Origin: Marinobacter bohaiensis
GTDB taxonomy: Bacteria > Pseudomonadota > Gammaproteobacteria > Pseudomonadales > Oleiphilaceae
DNA length: 64,000 nt
Direction of reading: 5' to 3'
Assembly (NCBI RefSeq): GCF_003258515.1
Contig: NZ_QGEH01000002.1
Coordinates: 124,001-188,000 of the forward strand
Part shown: positions 16,616 through 27,213 of the stretch, in pieces
Position numbering within the stretch: position 1 is the first letter of the stretch
Layout of the letters: every line of letters starts with the position of its first letter
Made by a program: the position numbers and the translations under genes
Notes under the pieces: generated by a model
What the model was told of the DNA's origin: nothing
The model's input: the letters and a program-made list of their open reading frames with translations, nothing else
Database searches by the model: none

Positions 16616-18589
16616 TCAGGCCTGCAGACGGAAACCCTGGGCGAGGGTCTGGAGCTCCTGCGCCAGTTCCGCCTGATCGGCCGTCACCTGGGATATCTCC
16701 TGCGAACCGGTCAGGGTCAGCCGCGAGGTTTCCCGCACCGACGCCAGGTTGCCGGAGATGTCCCGGGTCACCGACACCTGCTGCTCGGCCGCAGCGGCGA
16801 TCTGGGTCGCCATGCCGGAAATCCGGTCCACGTCACCGCGAATGTCGGCGAAGGTCCCCTCCAGCGCCTCGGCCTGGTCGGCGCTGGCGTTGGCCAACTG
16901 GTGACTGTCCTGCACGGACGCATCGACGGCGTTGGCCACGTCCCGGAAGCCGGCGATCATGCCTTCGATCTCGACGGTGGAGGTGTGGGTCTGCTGGGCC
17001 AGGGTGCGCACTTCTTCGGCCACCACGGCGAAACCGCGCCCATGTTGACCGGCCCGGGCCGCTTCGATGGCGGCGTTCAGCGCCAGCAGGTTGGTCTGGT
17101 CAGCCACGCCCTTGATCACGTCCACCACCCGGGTGATGGATTCGCTGTTGGTCTGCAGCTGGCGCATGTGTTCGCTGACCTGTTCGATCGACCCCGCCAG
17201 CTCGCGGATCCGCGCCACGCTGTCGCGCACCACCTGCTGGCCGGCTTGGTTCTTGGCACTGGCGTCCCGGGCGGCACCGGCCACGTCCTGGGTATTGCGG
17301 GAAATGTCCTCAGCGGTGCTCGACATCTCCTCCGCCGCGGTCGCCACCTGTTCCACCAGGGCCTGCTGACTGTTGACCTGGTCGGTGTTCTGGCCGGCGG
17401 TGGTACGGGTCTGCTCGGACGCGGCGGCCAACTGCACACTGGCCCGGTCGATCTGTGTCAGGGCGCCGGCGAAGGTGTCCATCAGGCCGTTGAGCGCCTG
17501 ACCAATGCGCCCCATTTCATCCCGCGTGCAGATACTCGTGCGCAGGCCCAGGTTGCGCTGCTCCATGATCTGGTGGAAGTCCCCCAGCAGGCGCGACACC
17601 TGACCGCTGACGCCACGAATGATCAGGACCGTCAGCAAGGCCACGCCCAGGATTACCAAGCCGCCCACGGCCGCAGCCCGATAGAGTTGCGCCTCGGCCA
17701 CTTCCATCGACGCCGTGGCCTGCACCATCATGTCGCTGACCAGCGTCTGTTTGAAGGCATAGAGCGGATCCACCGCCTGACTGCCGGTCTCGAACCAGTC
17801 GAAATTGGTCATGCCGATAAAGCCGAATTCGGAGCCAATCAGTTGGCCGCGCATGGCGTCGTAGGCCTGCACCGCATCGGTCTGATCGATGGCCAGCAGA
17901 GCCTGCCGCTCGGCATCGGCCAGGAAATCGCCGGCCAGGGCCATCAGCGTACGCTGACGGGCGTGATCGGCGGCGACCGTCGACACCGCCGCCAGTCCGG
18001 CGTTGCCTTGCTGGATGATCGACGCGCCGGCGAGTACACCGCGTCCGGCCCATTCCGAGGCCCGGGTCAGGGCCAGGTAGGCGCCCATCTGCCGGGCCAG
18101 CACAGCGTCGTTCGCATCCCGCAGGATCACCGGCAGGCGGTCGATCAGCCGGCTCAGGGTTTCGGTGTAAGCCTGGAAGACCGAATCCACCGTCATCTCC
18201 CCGCCACGCACCTGCTGGCGCAGGGTGGCCAGCTGGTCCAACGACCCTGAGAGCTTGGCAAGGCCATCGTCGCCGATTCCGTCGCGGAACGTCACCAGGT
18301 GCTCATCGGTGCGGGCCTGCTGACTGTCGAGCCGGTCCACCACCCGGCCATCGCTGCCCTGGGTGGCGATAAACAAGGCGCTGAGTCCGCGTTCTTTCTG
18401 CAGCGACTCCACCAGCGGATCCGCCAACCGGACCTGCTGGAAGCGGTCCAGCAAGTGCCGGGTGCCCGCCAGGTTGTCGTAACGGTCACCAATCGTGGTC
18501 ACGGCGAAATACAGAACCCCCAGCAGGGCGGGCAGGATCAGCAGCAACAGCTTGCTGCGCATGGACAGATTACGAAGCAGATACAACAT
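16616..18589 (-). CDS. Methyl-accepting chemotaxis protein with NIT sensor domain
   Basis: 657 residues from the ATG at 18589, which starts directly before the first membrane helix (about 10-32). The periplasmic region (about 45-300) contains [14 protein letters not shown] and many helices, the hallmark of the NIT (nitrate/nitrite-sensing type) domain. A second helix near 310-335 leads into a HAMP-like linker and the antiparallel signalling coiled coil with the conserved hairpin tip [34 protein letters not shown]. No C-terminal CheR-docking pentapeptide is present. It presumably talks to CheA/CheW encoded elsewhere; the ligand is not proven by the domain name. Confidence 0.9.
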   Translation of the reverse strand: MLYLLRNLSMRSKLLLLILPALLGVLYFAVTTIGDRYDNLAGTRHLLDRFQQVRLADPLVESLQKERGLSALFIATQGSDGRVVDRLDSQQARTDEHLVTFRDGIGDDGLAKLSGSLDQLATLRQQVRGGEMTVDSVFQAYTETLSRLIDRLPVILRDANDAVLARQMGAYLALTRASEWAGRGVLAGASIIQQGNAGLAAVSTVAADHARQRTLMALAGDFLADAERQALLAIDQTDAVQAYDAMRGQLIGSEFGFIGMTNFDWFETGSQAVDPLYAFKQTLVSDMMVQATASMEVAEAQLYRAAAVGGLVILGVALLTVLIIRGVSGQVSRLLGDFHQIMEQRNLGLRTSICTRDEMGRIGQALNGLMDTFAGALTQIDRASVQLAAASEQTRTTAGQNTDQVNSQQALVEQVATAAEEMSSTAEDISRNTQDVAGAARDASAKNQAGQQVVRDSVARIRELAGSIEQVSEHMRQLQTNSESITRVVDVIKGVADQTNLLALNAAIEAARAGQHGRGFAVVAEEVRTLAQQTHTSTVEIEGMIAGFRDVANAVDASVQDSHQLANASADQAEALEGTFADIRGDVDRISGMATQIAAAAEQQVSVTRDISGNLASVRETSRLTLTGSQEISQVTADQAELAQELQTLAQGFRLQA

Positions 18590-18894
18590 GGACTCGGGCC
18601 TTCGAAAGAACAAACCCGGGGCCTTCAGCAAGAACGGGGCCATGACCGGAGCGAGCGAGCAGACCGCGCCAGAGCCGCTTCCGGGCACCTGCTGTGCGCC
18701 GTATCGGTGCGGCGCGCCAGATCATGGTGCCAGGAGCGACACACGGCAACAGAATGCCTTCGCTATGGCGATACATCGACGCACCTTACAGACCTTTAAC
18801 CGGATCCCCTCGCACCCGCACACAGAATCATTACACTTTTGAACACTGCGTCACGCAACAAACAAACCCAACAAGTGCAATCAGGAGTTTGCAG
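18590..18894. other. Intergenic region between the divergent chemoreceptor and PA2779-like gene
   Basis: 305 bases. It holds a hairpin GCGCCG/CGGCGC at 18696-18715 and an AT-richer stretch 18785-18870 that should carry the PA2779-like promoter, though no hexamer pair is convincing. The Shine-Dalgarno CAGGAG for that gene is at 18883-18888. No RNA gene or extra ORF is evident. Confidence 0.55.
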
Positions 18895-19296
18895 ATGGAC
18901 ACAATCCGGCAATGCAGTCGCCCCATCGCGGGGTTCATGTCGTTGATGATGTTGTGTTTCACACTGTTCGCCGCCCCGGCGTCAGCCAGCGTGGTGGGTA
19001 CCGGCGAGCTGCTCAACCAGCAGCAGGCGGACATCGACCGTCAGGCCCTCATGCAGATGCTGGAACGGGATGACGTCAAACAGACGCTGGTGGACATGGG
19101 TGTGAGCCAGGATGAAGTCCGCGACCGCATCCAGAGCCTGACACCGTCCGAGCTGGCCTCTTTCAAGCAGCAACTGGCCGATGCACCGACCGGCGAAGGC
19201 GTGGTGGGCATTATCGTGCTGTTCCTGGTGATCTTCATTGTCACCGACATGCTGTGCGCGACGGACATCTTCCCGTTCGTGAACTGCATCCGCTGA
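18895..19296 (+). CDS. PA2779-family small membrane protein
   Basis: 133 residues: a signal peptide (to about residue 32, ending SASA), a helical middle with QQADIDRQALMQMLERDDVKQTLVDMGVSQDEV and TPSELASFKQQLADAP, then a hydrophobic segment (about 102-118, VVGIIVLFLVIFIVTDMLC) and a short tail ending FVNCIR. This order matches the PA2779 family, which is found next to PA2778-type cysteine peptidases; the next gene here is exactly that, three bases away. The function of the pair is unknown; the small protein may be a substrate, anchor or chaperone of the peptidase. Confidence 0.8.
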   Translation: MDTIRQCSRPIAGFMSLMMLCFTLFAAPASASVVGTGELLNQQQADIDRQALMQMLERDDVKQTLVDMGVSQDEVRDRIQSLTPSELASFKQQLADAPTGEGVVGIIVLFLVIFIVTDMLCATDIFPFVNCIR

Positions 19297-19299
19297 TCC

Positions 19300-20277
19300 A
19301 TGGGCGATCGTCGTCCATACGGAGCCGGCCGCTTGCGGTCGGCCCTGACCCTCATGCTGGCGCTGGCCCTCGGCGGCTGCGCCAGCACGCCACCCTGGCC
19401 AGACACCCCGACGAACACCGACCGGACGCTGCTGACCCACGTTCCCTTCTATCCCCAGGAACAGTACCAGTGTGGCCCGGCTGCCCTGGCCATGATGCTC
19501 GGCAGTCAGGGCGTGAGCGAGACACCGGATGCGCTGGTGGACAAGGTCTACCTGCCGGAACGCCACGGCTCACTGCAGGTGGAAATGGTGGCCGCCGCCC
19601 GCCAGTACGGCCTGCTGGTGTATCCGCTGGCGCCAACGCTGGACGCTGTTATCCAGGAAGTGAACCACGGCAATCCCGTGCTGGTGATGCAGAACCTGCG
19701 CTTCGGCTGGTGGCCACAATGGCACTTCGCGGTGGTGATCGGTTACGACGAGGCCGCCCAGGAACTGATTCTGCACAGCGGCACCGAGCGCAACTACCAC
19801 CAGCCCCTGGCGGCGTTCATGGCCACCTGGGATCGCACCGACAACTGGGCCCGGGTGATGCTGCCGCCGTCACAGCTGCCGGCCACCGCCGAGCCCCTGC
19901 CCTTCCTGCGCGCCGCCAACGATCTGGAAACCACGCACCAGACTGACGCGGCCCGAACCGCCTACGCCACGGCGCTGGCCACCTGGCCGGACCAGCCGGC
20001 GGCGCAGTTGGGACTGGGCAACATCGCGTTTGCGGAAGGAGACTGGCCGCAGGCCGCCGGGCGCTATGCATCGCTGACCCGGGATTTCCCGCGCCTCAGT
20101 GCCGGCTGGAACAATTACGGCGAGGCTCTGGAGCAACTGGATTGCCCGCAGGCGGCGCAGCAGGCACGCCACTGCGCAGCGACACTGAACCCCGAACGTT
20201 TCGAGGCGGCCGCTGCGGAGGTCGGGGACGACGAGACCGGCAGGGATTGCCCGGTGATTGATTGCCCGGCCCCTTGA
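19300..20277 (+). CDS. PA2778-family lipoprotein cysteine peptidase (C39-like) with TPR tail
   Basis: 325 residues. The signal peptide ends in a lipobox ALGGC (Cys27). A papain-like C39 domain follows: catalytic Cys58 in QYQCGPAALAMML, His142 in QWHFAVVIGYD, then HSGTE. The C-terminal part (about 205-300) has TPR-like helices, e.g. AYATALATWPDQPAAQLGLGNIAFAEGDWPQAAGRY. It is thus a lipid-anchored envelope peptidase; C39 relatives cut double-glycine leaders inside ABC exporters, but no exporter is near. It is coupled to the PA2779-like gene. Substrate unknown. Confidence 0.82.
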   Translation: MGDRRPYGAGRLRSALTLMLALALGGCASTPPWPDTPTNTDRTLLTHVPFYPQEQYQCGPAALAMMLGSQGVSETPDALVDKVYLPERHGSLQVEMVAAARQYGLLVYPLAPTLDAVIQEVNHGNPVLVMQNLRFGWWPQWHFAVVIGYDEAAQELILHSGTERNYHQPLAAFMATWDRTDNWARVMLPPSQLPATAEPLPFLRAANDLETTHQTDAARTAYATALATWPDQPAAQLGLGNIAFAEGDWPQAAGRYASLTRDFPRLSAGWNNYGEALEQLDCPQAAQQARHCAATLNPERFEAAAAEVGDDETGRDCPVIDCPAP

Positions 20278-20304
20278 TAGCGGGCCGGACCGGGATGGAC
20301 GGGA

Positions 20305-21174
20305 TCAGGAGCCGGAGCGGCCCGGATTGAGCAGCCGCACCAGTTGGCCGCCGACGTTTTCCACCGGCTCAAGGATCGCCTTCTGGATGCTGTCGGTGAC
20401 CACCCGGTTGAAGGCGCTGCCGGCATCCGAGCCCATGAAATCCAGATAGGTGTCGATCTCGTCGGCACTGAAATCCTGGTAGGTGTACAGATAGGCCGCG
20501 TAGACCTGCTGTTCCACCGCGCCTTTGAGCATGAAACGCTGATCCTCGATCTGCTGCTTCATCTGGTCATAGGTCGGCCCCTGCCCACCACTGAAGGCGC
20601 TCATGGCCGAGGCCAGCCCCAGCTGCACCGCCACGGCCGTGTCCACCGTGCTTTCGGTGGCACGGGTGACCCGGTCAAAGCGGGAGAACATGTCCGCGCG
20701 CTGGCTGCCTTTGTAGCGATCGACCAGGGATGAGCCCTGCGCCTGGATCGTTTTCCAGGCCGACGGGCTGGACGCGGACACTTCCGCCTGCGCCATACGC
20801 TGGCCCAACGGCGTCTCGTACCAGTCCTGCACCGCCTGCAGCTGACCGTCGCCGAGGCCAGCGTCGAGATCCTCCACCACCTGGCGGCGAATGGCCGCAC
20901 TGCTGAAGGCGTTGCTGACGATACCGCCCACTGTGTTGGCGACCATCGGGTCCACCTGGCCGGTCTGCTTGAGACCCTCGCGGATGCCTTCGCTCATCAT
21001 CGCCGGATACTGTTCGATGATTTCGCCCAGCGGCGACACCCGCACCACGGATTCCGCACGGGTTTCCGCCTCGGCCAGGCCGCCGGCCATCACCAGCGCC
21101 AGCAGGGTCAGTGACCGCAGCGCCGTCAGCCGATACAGCGGAGCGAACAGGTCAATTCGGGGGGATACACGCAT
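20305..21174 (-). CDS. DUF2059-like periplasmic protein
   Basis: 289 residues from the ATG at 21174, which has AGGAGAG upstream and begins a signal peptide ending near GLAEAE. The mature chain is helical. It has two DUF2059-like stretches, near LQAVQDWYETPLGQRMAQAE and SADEIDTYLDFMGSDAGSAFNRVV: helix pairs in which a Y.(S/T)P.G or FM.S..G turn is followed by a long helix. No catalytic motif is visible. It is convergent with the cysteine peptidase gene and 151 bases downstream of phoU on the same strand. Confidence 0.7.
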   Translation of the reverse strand: MRVSPRIDLFAPLYRLTALRSLTLLALVMAGGLAEAETRAESVVRVSPLGEIIEQYPAMMSEGIREGLKQTGQVDPMVANTVGGIVSNAFSSAAIRRQVVEDLDAGLGDGQLQAVQDWYETPLGQRMAQAEVSASSPSAWKTIQAQGSSLVDRYKGSQRADMFSRFDRVTRATESTVDTAVAVQLGLASAMSAFSGGQGPTYDQMKQQIEDQRFMLKGAVEQQVYAAYLYTYQDFSADEIDTYLDFMGSDAGSAFNRVVTDSIQKAILEPVENVGGQLVRLLNPGRSGS

Positions 21175-21325
21175 ACTTGATTCTCTCCTGTTTCGATGGG
21201 CCCCGTTATGCCATGGCACCGCCCGCCCGGCAAGGGAATGGCGGGCCCACCAGATGACGGTTTGGAGAGAAAGGGGCAGGAAACGGCGCGAAGCGGGCCT
21301 CCACCCGCCTCGCCGGACGTCGGCG

Positions 21326-22048
21326 TCAGTTGCCGACCACCTTTTCCGCTTCTTCCATCGGGGTGTGGCGCACGTCCTCGCCCTTGGCCATGAAGATCAC
21401 GTGCTCGGCCACGTTGCAGGCGTGGTCGCCGATGCGCTCCAGCGCCCGGAACACCCACATGACCGACATGCAGCGGGAAATATTGCGCGGGTCTTCCATC
21501 ATGAAGGTGATCAGCGATCGGGTCGCGGCCTGGTATTCCTCGTCCACCCGCTTGTCTTCCTTCATGATGCGCAGGGCCTGCTCGGAGTCCAGCCGGGCAA
21601 ACGCGTCCAGCGCGTCCCGCAGCATCTGGCCGACGTGGTTGCCGATGTGGCGCACTTCCACGTAGCCGCGCGGGGCCTGGCCTTCTTCCGACAGGCGCAG
21701 GGCCAGCTTGGCGATTTTCTTGGCCTCGTCGCCGATGCGCTCCAGGTCCGCCACCATCTTGATCACCGACAGCACCAGGCGCAGGTCCCGCGCCGCCGGC
21801 TGACGCCGGGCGATGATGCGGGTGGCTTCCTCGTCGATCTCCAGCTCCAGCTTGTCCACCTGCTTGTCGCGGGTACGGATCTCATCCGCACGGTGGCCGT
21901 CGCCGTCGATCAGCGATTCGATGGCGTCCACCACCTGCTGCTCGACCATGCCGCCCATGCGCAGGAAATCTTCCTTGAGACCGGACAGGTCTTCATTGAA
22001 CTGGTGGGAAATGTGATCGCCGTATACGTCTTCCTGTTTGTTACTCAT
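21326..22048 (-). CDS. phoU: Phosphate-signalling regulator PhoU
   Basis: 240-residue cytoplasmic protein made of two similar three-helix bundles with the metal-binding E/D-rich motifs (IGDEAKKIAKLAL and IGDHACNVAEHVIFMAKG). It links Pst transport activity to the PhoR/PhoB two-component system and limits phosphate uptake. It is the last gene of the pst operon, 23 bases after pstB. phoB and phoR are not in this window. Confidence 0.96.
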   Translation of the reverse strand: MSNKQEDVYGDHISHQFNEDLSGLKEDFLRMGGMVEQQVVDAIESLIDGDGHRADEIRTRDKQVDKLELEIDEEATRIIARRQPAARDLRLVLSVIKMVADLERIGDEAKKIAKLALRLSEEGQAPRGYVEVRHIGNHVGQMLRDALDAFARLDSEQALRIMKEDKRVDEEYQAATRSLITFMMEDPRNISRCMSVMWVFRALERIGDHACNVAEHVIFMAKGEDVRHTPMEEAEKVVGN

Positions 22049-22071
22049 CTCGTTCTCCGCAGTCCGTCGGA

Positions 22072-22956
<885 letters not shown>

Positions 22957-22971
22957 ACTTTCAATCTCCTG

Positions 22972-24246
22972 TTACCACCGGCGCTCGAGGCGACGGCGCA
23001 GCCAGATGGCCAGGGCGTTCATGCCAATGAGGAAGGTCAGCAGGACCATAATGGCAGCGGACGCCCGTTCAATAAATGCCAGTTCGGGGCTGCCCGCCCA
23101 GAGGAAGATCTGGACCGGCAGGACGGTGGCGGAATCGGTAAAGCCGCCGGGTACGTCGACGATAAAGGCGACCATGCCGATCAGCAGCAGCGGGGCGGTT
23201 TCACCCAGCGCCTGGGCCATGCCGATGATGGAACCGGTCAGCATGCCGGGCATGGCCAGCGGCAGCACATGGTGCAGCACCACCTGCATTTTGGACGCGC
23301 CAATACCCTCGGCCGCCTCGCGGATCGACGGCGGTACGCTCTTGATGGCGGCGCGACTGGAAATGATGATCGTCGGCAGCGTCATCAGGGTCAGCACCAG
23401 GCCGCCCACCAGCGGCACCGAGCGCGGCAGGCCGAACAGGTTGATGAACACCGCCAGGCCCAGCAGACCGAAGATGATGGACGGTACCGCCGCCAGGTTG
23501 TTGATGTTGACCTCAATGAAATCGGTCAGCTTGTTCTGGGGCGCGAACTCCTCCAGGTAGATGGCCGCCGCCACCCCGATCGGGAACGACAGGGCCAGGG
23601 TCACCACCATGGTGAGCAGCGAGCCGACCATGGCCCCCAACACACCGGCGTTGGCCGGCTCGCGGCTATCACCGCTGGAGAAGAAGACGTCGTTGAAGCC
23701 GTTCTCGATGATGCCGCGCTGTTCCAGCTCGTCGACCCAGCCCTGCTGCTCCTCGCTGAGCTTGATGGAATAGCGGTCGTCGTCGGCGTGCTTGACGTAG
23801 ACGCTGACGTCGTCGTTCACCAGGAACGTCATGGTCTGGGTGGTACCCAGCAGGTCCGGATCGGCCTTGATCGCGTCGCGCAGCTTGTTGGAGGCGTAGC
23901 TGTTGAGCAGCCCCTTGAGCGCGCGGTTGTCGTCTTCCCCGGTCTGCGGCAACGCGTCATGCAGCGCTTCGATCAGCGGTGCGGTGAAGTCCGCCATGGC
24001 CAGGGCGTCGGTATCGGTGGCGTCTTCCAGATACATCGACTGGGGATCGTAGGTAACCTCCAGGGTGATGGTGGTCTTGATGAACCCGGTGTAGCCCTTG
24101 CCGATAATGTCGGCAAACAGGATCACCAGGGCGGCGATCGCAATGGCAATCGCGGTGATGCCGTACATCCGGAAACGGCGTTCCTTGCGATAGCGACGCT
24201 TGAGCGACTGACGGACGAGTTCCGCCTGATTCTCTGGCTTATTCAT
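22972..24246 (-). CDS. pstA: Phosphate ABC transporter permease PstA, enlarged form
   Basis: 424 residues against about 296 in E. coli. After the first membrane helix (about 28-48) comes an extra periplasmic domain of some 150 residues (ITLEVTYDPQSMYLEDATDTD through NGFNDVFFSSGDSR), then the canonical permease core with VLGAMVGSLLTMVVTLALSFPIGVAAAIYLEEFAP and the EAA loop EGIGASKMQVVLHHVLPLAMPGM. The start overlaps the pstC stop by eight bases. The extra domain may contact PstS or PstC's own insert. Confidence 0.94.
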   Translation of the reverse strand: MNKPENQAELVRQSLKRRYRKERRFRMYGITAIAIAIAALVILFADIIGKGYTGFIKTTITLEVTYDPQSMYLEDATDTDALAMADFTAPLIEALHDALPQTGEDDNRALKGLLNSYASNKLRDAIKADPDLLGTTQTMTFLVNDDVSVYVKHADDDRYSIKLSEEQQGWVDELEQRGIIENGFNDVFFSSGDSREPANAGVLGAMVGSLLTMVVTLALSFPIGVAAAIYLEEFAPQNKLTDFIEVNINNLAAVPSIIFGLLGLAVFINLFGLPRSVPLVGGLVLTLMTLPTIIISSRAAIKSVPPSIREAAEGIGASKMQVVLHHVLPLAMPGMLTGSIIGMAQALGETAPLLLIGMVAFIVDVPGGFTDSATVLPVQIFLWAGSPELAFIERASAAIMVLLTFLIGMNALAIWLRRRLERRW

Positions 24247-25627
24247 ACTGTTCCCGATATTTGCGAACCACTTTCAGGGCGACGACGTTCAGCAGCAGCG
24301 TAACGATGAACAGCATCATGCCCAGGGCAAAGGCGGACAGCGTCTTGGCACTGTCGAATTCCTGGTCACCGGTCAGCAGGGTGACGATCTGCACGGTCAC
24401 GGTGGTCACGGCGTCCAGCGGGTTGACGGTCAGGTTCGCCGCCAGGCCCGCGGCCATGACCACGATCATGGTCTCGCCGATGGCGCGGGACACCGCCAGC
24501 AGGATGCCGCCCATGATGCCCGGCAGGGCCGCCGGGAAGATCACCTTGGTCATGGTCTCGGCCTGGGTGGCCCCCAGGGCAAGCGAGCCGTCACGCAGGG
24601 TCTGGGGCACGGCGTTGATCACGTCGTCGGACAGGGAGGAGACGAACGGGATGATCATGATGCCCATGACCAGCCCGGCCGCCAGCGCGCTCTCGGTCGA
24701 GGCTTCCAGCCCCAGCCAGGCCGCCGCGTCGGCAATGAAGGGCGCCACGGTCAGAGCGGCGAAGAAGCCGTAGACCACCGTCGGCACACCGGCGAGCATT
24801 TCCAGCATCGGTTTGACGATGCCGCGCACCCGCTTGGTGGCGTACTCGGACAGATAGATCGCCGACATTAAACCCACCGGCACGGCCACAACCATGGCGA
24901 TGAGGGAAATCAGCAGCGTACCCACGAACAGCGGGATCATCCCGAAGGCACCTTCCGCCGCCACCTGATCGGCGCGGATGGCCGTTTGCGGGCTCCAGGT
25001 AGTCCCGAAGAAGAACTCGACGAAGGAGATCCGCTGGAAGAAGTGGATCGTCTCGATGATGACCGAGAAGATGATGCCCACCGTGGTCAGGATCGCCAGA
25101 CCCGCGCAGCAGAAGAAGATCTTGCGCAGGATGGACTCGACCTTTTCCCGGGCGTTGATGTGCGGCGCGATCCGCAGCCAGGCGACGAAGGCGCCCAGCA
25201 CCGCCACACACACCACCAGCAGGGTCATCATCAGTTTGCTGTCTTCGCGCAGCGTGGTCAGCCGGCCCGCCGCCTCAGCAATGGGGCCCGGCACGAAATC
25301 CGCCGGCAGCGCGCCGGACGCGACGTTACTGATCTGCGACAGGATCAGGCTGGCGCGCCCCGGGGAATCCGGTTGCAGGTCCGCCGGCAGCGAACCGACC
25401 ACCAGAAACTGGATCACCTTGTGTTCAAAGCCGAGCCACAGGGCAAAGATCAACAGCGCCGGAATGCCACACCAGAAGGCGGCGCGGGCGGCGTAGTAAA
25501 AAGGCAGGGATTTGAGGTGACGGATACCACCCAATGGCATCGCGACCGCTCGCGAGCGGGCATAGCCCAGCCCGAAGGCAATCGCAACCATCACCACAAT
25601 CAGCGGAAACAGGTTGCCCGGTTGCAT
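24239..25627 (-). CDS. pstC: Phosphate ABC transporter permease PstC, enlarged form
   Basis: 462 residues against about 319 in E. coli. Three additional N-terminal membrane segments and an inserted periplasmic stretch (GSLPADLQPDSPGRASLILSQ) precede the usual core, which has FGTTWSPQTA, YLSEYATKRVRGIVKPMLE and the EAA loop LRDGSLALGATQAETMTKVIFPAALPGI. Both permeases being long is a paired feature. It is separated from pstS by a hairpin that should lower its expression relative to the binding protein. Confidence 0.94.
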   Translation of the reverse strand: MQPGNLFPLIVVMVAIAFGLGYARSRAVAMPLGGIRHLKSLPFYYAARAAFWCGIPALLIFALWLGFEHKVIQFLVVGSLPADLQPDSPGRASLILSQISNVASGALPADFVPGPIAEAAGRLTTLREDSKLMMTLLVVCVAVLGAFVAWLRIAPHINAREKVESILRKIFFCCAGLAILTTVGIIFSVIIETIHFFQRISFVEFFFGTTWSPQTAIRADQVAAEGAFGMIPLFVGTLLISLIAMVVAVPVGLMSAIYLSEYATKRVRGIVKPMLEMLAGVPTVVYGFFAALTVAPFIADAAAWLGLEASTESALAAGLVMGIMIIPFVSSLSDDVINAVPQTLRDGSLALGATQAETMTKVIFPAALPGIMGGILLAVSRAIGETMIVVMAAGLAANLTVNPLDAVTTVTVQIVTLLTGDQEFDSAKTLSAFALGMMLFIVTLLLNVVALKVVRKYREQYE

Positions 25628-25781
25628 TGATGTCTCTCTTTCAGCGTTGCAAGAAGTCCCTGGAACAGCCCGCCCACGGCAGTACCGTTTCAGCGGCTCC
25701 CTTCTGGCGCGACAGTGTATCGCTTCGCCAGAACAACGTCACAAGTGCATTTAATGGCTTTCTTCGTCCTTGAATACGCGA

Positions 25782-25811
25782 AAAGTGCGGAGCCCTGCGG
25801 CCCCGCACTTT
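25782..25811 (-). terminator. Attenuating hairpin between pstS and pstC
   Basis: Perfect nine-base stem AAAGTGCGG/CCGCACTTT with short tracts of A and T on both sides, 27 bases after the pstS stop. Partial termination here would give the usual excess of PstS over the membrane subunits. Confidence 0.6.
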
Positions 25812-25837
25812 GCAGTTTCACACGCCTGGCGTGCTGC

Positions 25838-26884
25838 TTACAGCTCGTCGCCCGTCATCGGCGTCAGGCTCTGGGCGTTCTTGGCCGCAGCCATGCGAGC
25901 GTCACGCGCCAGCGGGATCAGGCCAACGTCAGCCAGGTAGCCGTTCGGGCCCCAGGTGCCTTCGCTGGTGAATTCCTTGACGTATTCGCTCATGCCCGGA
26001 ATGACACCCACGTGGGCTTTCTTCACGTAGAACCACAGTGAACGGGCCAGCGGGTATTCATCGCTGGAGATGGCTTCCTGAGTCGGCTCTTCACCGTTGA
26101 TGGTGGCGGCCTGCAGGGTGCCGGAGTTCTCTTCCAGGAAGCTGTAGCCGAAGATACCGAAAGAGCTCTTGTCGGCGGTCAGCTTCTGGACGATCAGGTT
26201 ATCGTTCTCGCCCGCTTCGATGAAGGCGCCGTCTTCACGGAAGGTCATGCAGACTTCTTCGCGCTTGCTTTCTTCCATGTCGGCGATCATGTCGATCTCT
26301 TCACAACCGGCTTCCATGGCCAGTTCGTTGAAGGCGTCGCGAGTACCGGAAGTCGGCGGCGGCCCCATCACGCGGATCGCTTCGTTCGGCAGGCTGGAGT
26401 CAACGTCGCTCCAGTTTTTGTACGGGTTGGCCACCAGGCCGTCGCCGTTCGGGTTGGGAACCTGCTTGGCCAGGGCCAGGTACAGCTGCTCCAGGCTGAT
26501 GTCCAGGTTCGGGGCGCCCTTGGCGCTGGCCAGAACGATGCCGTCGCTGCCGATCTTCACTTCGGTGATTTCTTTAACGCCGTTGCTCTGACAACGCTCG
26601 AATTCGCTCGACTTCATGCGGCGGGACGCGTTGGTGATATCAGGATGCTGGGTACCCACGCCGGCGCAGAACAGCTTCAGACCACCACCGGAACCGGTTG
26701 ACTCCAGCTTCGGTGTCGGGAAATCCGTGTTACGACCGAAACGCTCGGCGACCACGGTAGCGAACGGGTAAACGGTCGAGGAACCGACGATGTTGATGGT
26801 GTCACGGGCCAGAGTCGGGGTTGAGATGGTGGCCATGGCGCCGGCTACTGCAACGCTGGCGACAGCTGTTTTCAGTTTATTCAC
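25838..26884 (-). CDS. pstS: Periplasmic phosphate-binding protein PstS
   Basis: 348 residues. Signal peptide to about residue 26, then DTINIVGSSTVYPFATVVAERFG, the phosphate-binding start, and later GSGGGLKLFCAG, TSGTRDAF (phosphate-contacting SGTRD) and EYPLARSLWFYVKKAH. Binds inorganic phosphate with high affinity for PstCAB. A PHO box lies upstream. Unlike E. coli PstS it has four cysteines (CAGVG, CQSNG, GCEE, EVCMTF), which could form disulfides. Confidence 0.96.
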   Translation of the reverse strand: MNKLKTAVASVAVAGAMATISTPTLARDTINIVGSSTVYPFATVVAERFGRNTDFPTPKLESTGSGGGLKLFCAGVGTQHPDITNASRRMKSSEFERCQSNGVKEITEVKIGSDGIVLASAKGAPNLDISLEQLYLALAKQVPNPNGDGLVANPYKNWSDVDSSLPNEAIRVMGPPPTSGTRDAFNELAMEAGCEEIDMIADMEESKREEVCMTFREDGAFIEAGENDNLIVQKLTADKSSFGIFGYSFLEENSGTLQAATINGEEPTQEAISSDEYPLARSLWFYVKKAHVGVIPGMSEYVKEFTSEGTWGPNGYLADVGLIPLARDARMAAAKNAQSLTPMTGDEL

Positions 26885-26991
26885 GTTGAGCCTCCATAAT
26901 GCGATTTATTCACGGGTTCCGCTGATCTCCGGAAGTCGGACACGGCATTCGGACCCGTCTTCGAAACCGGCAGTGGTCAGCCGATGTGTGA

Positions 26992-27025
26992 AGCCTAAGG
27001 GGTCTTTATGACACTTAGATGACAC
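26992..27025 (-). promoter_or_regulatory. PHO box and -10 of the pst operon
   Basis: Minus-strand GTGTCATCTAAGTGTCAT (27025-27008) is an 11-base direct repeat of GTGTCAT. Ten bases later TAGGCT (26997-26992) serves as -10. It lies 124 bases before the pstS start. The rest of the 329-base gap to the dctQ-like gene (26885-27213) holds an AT-rich stretch near 27035-27130 and a GGAGGAA at 27180-27186 too far from the dctQ start to be its ribosome site; nothing else is evident. Confidence 0.7.
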
Positions 27026-27213
27026 ACGTAGCCGATGTAATGTTTTTTGCAACATCCCGTGAAATCCGGCCCCTTTCCCCTGTTTTCAGAGGCCGAAAAG
27101 AAATTGATCTCCTCAATTATTAGCCTTTCGTCGGTTATGCCCCCTGTTTTTGTTGCACCCGCCGCCGAGGCCCTTAACATGGAGGAATAACTCGACAAAC
27201 CAATAAAAACATC

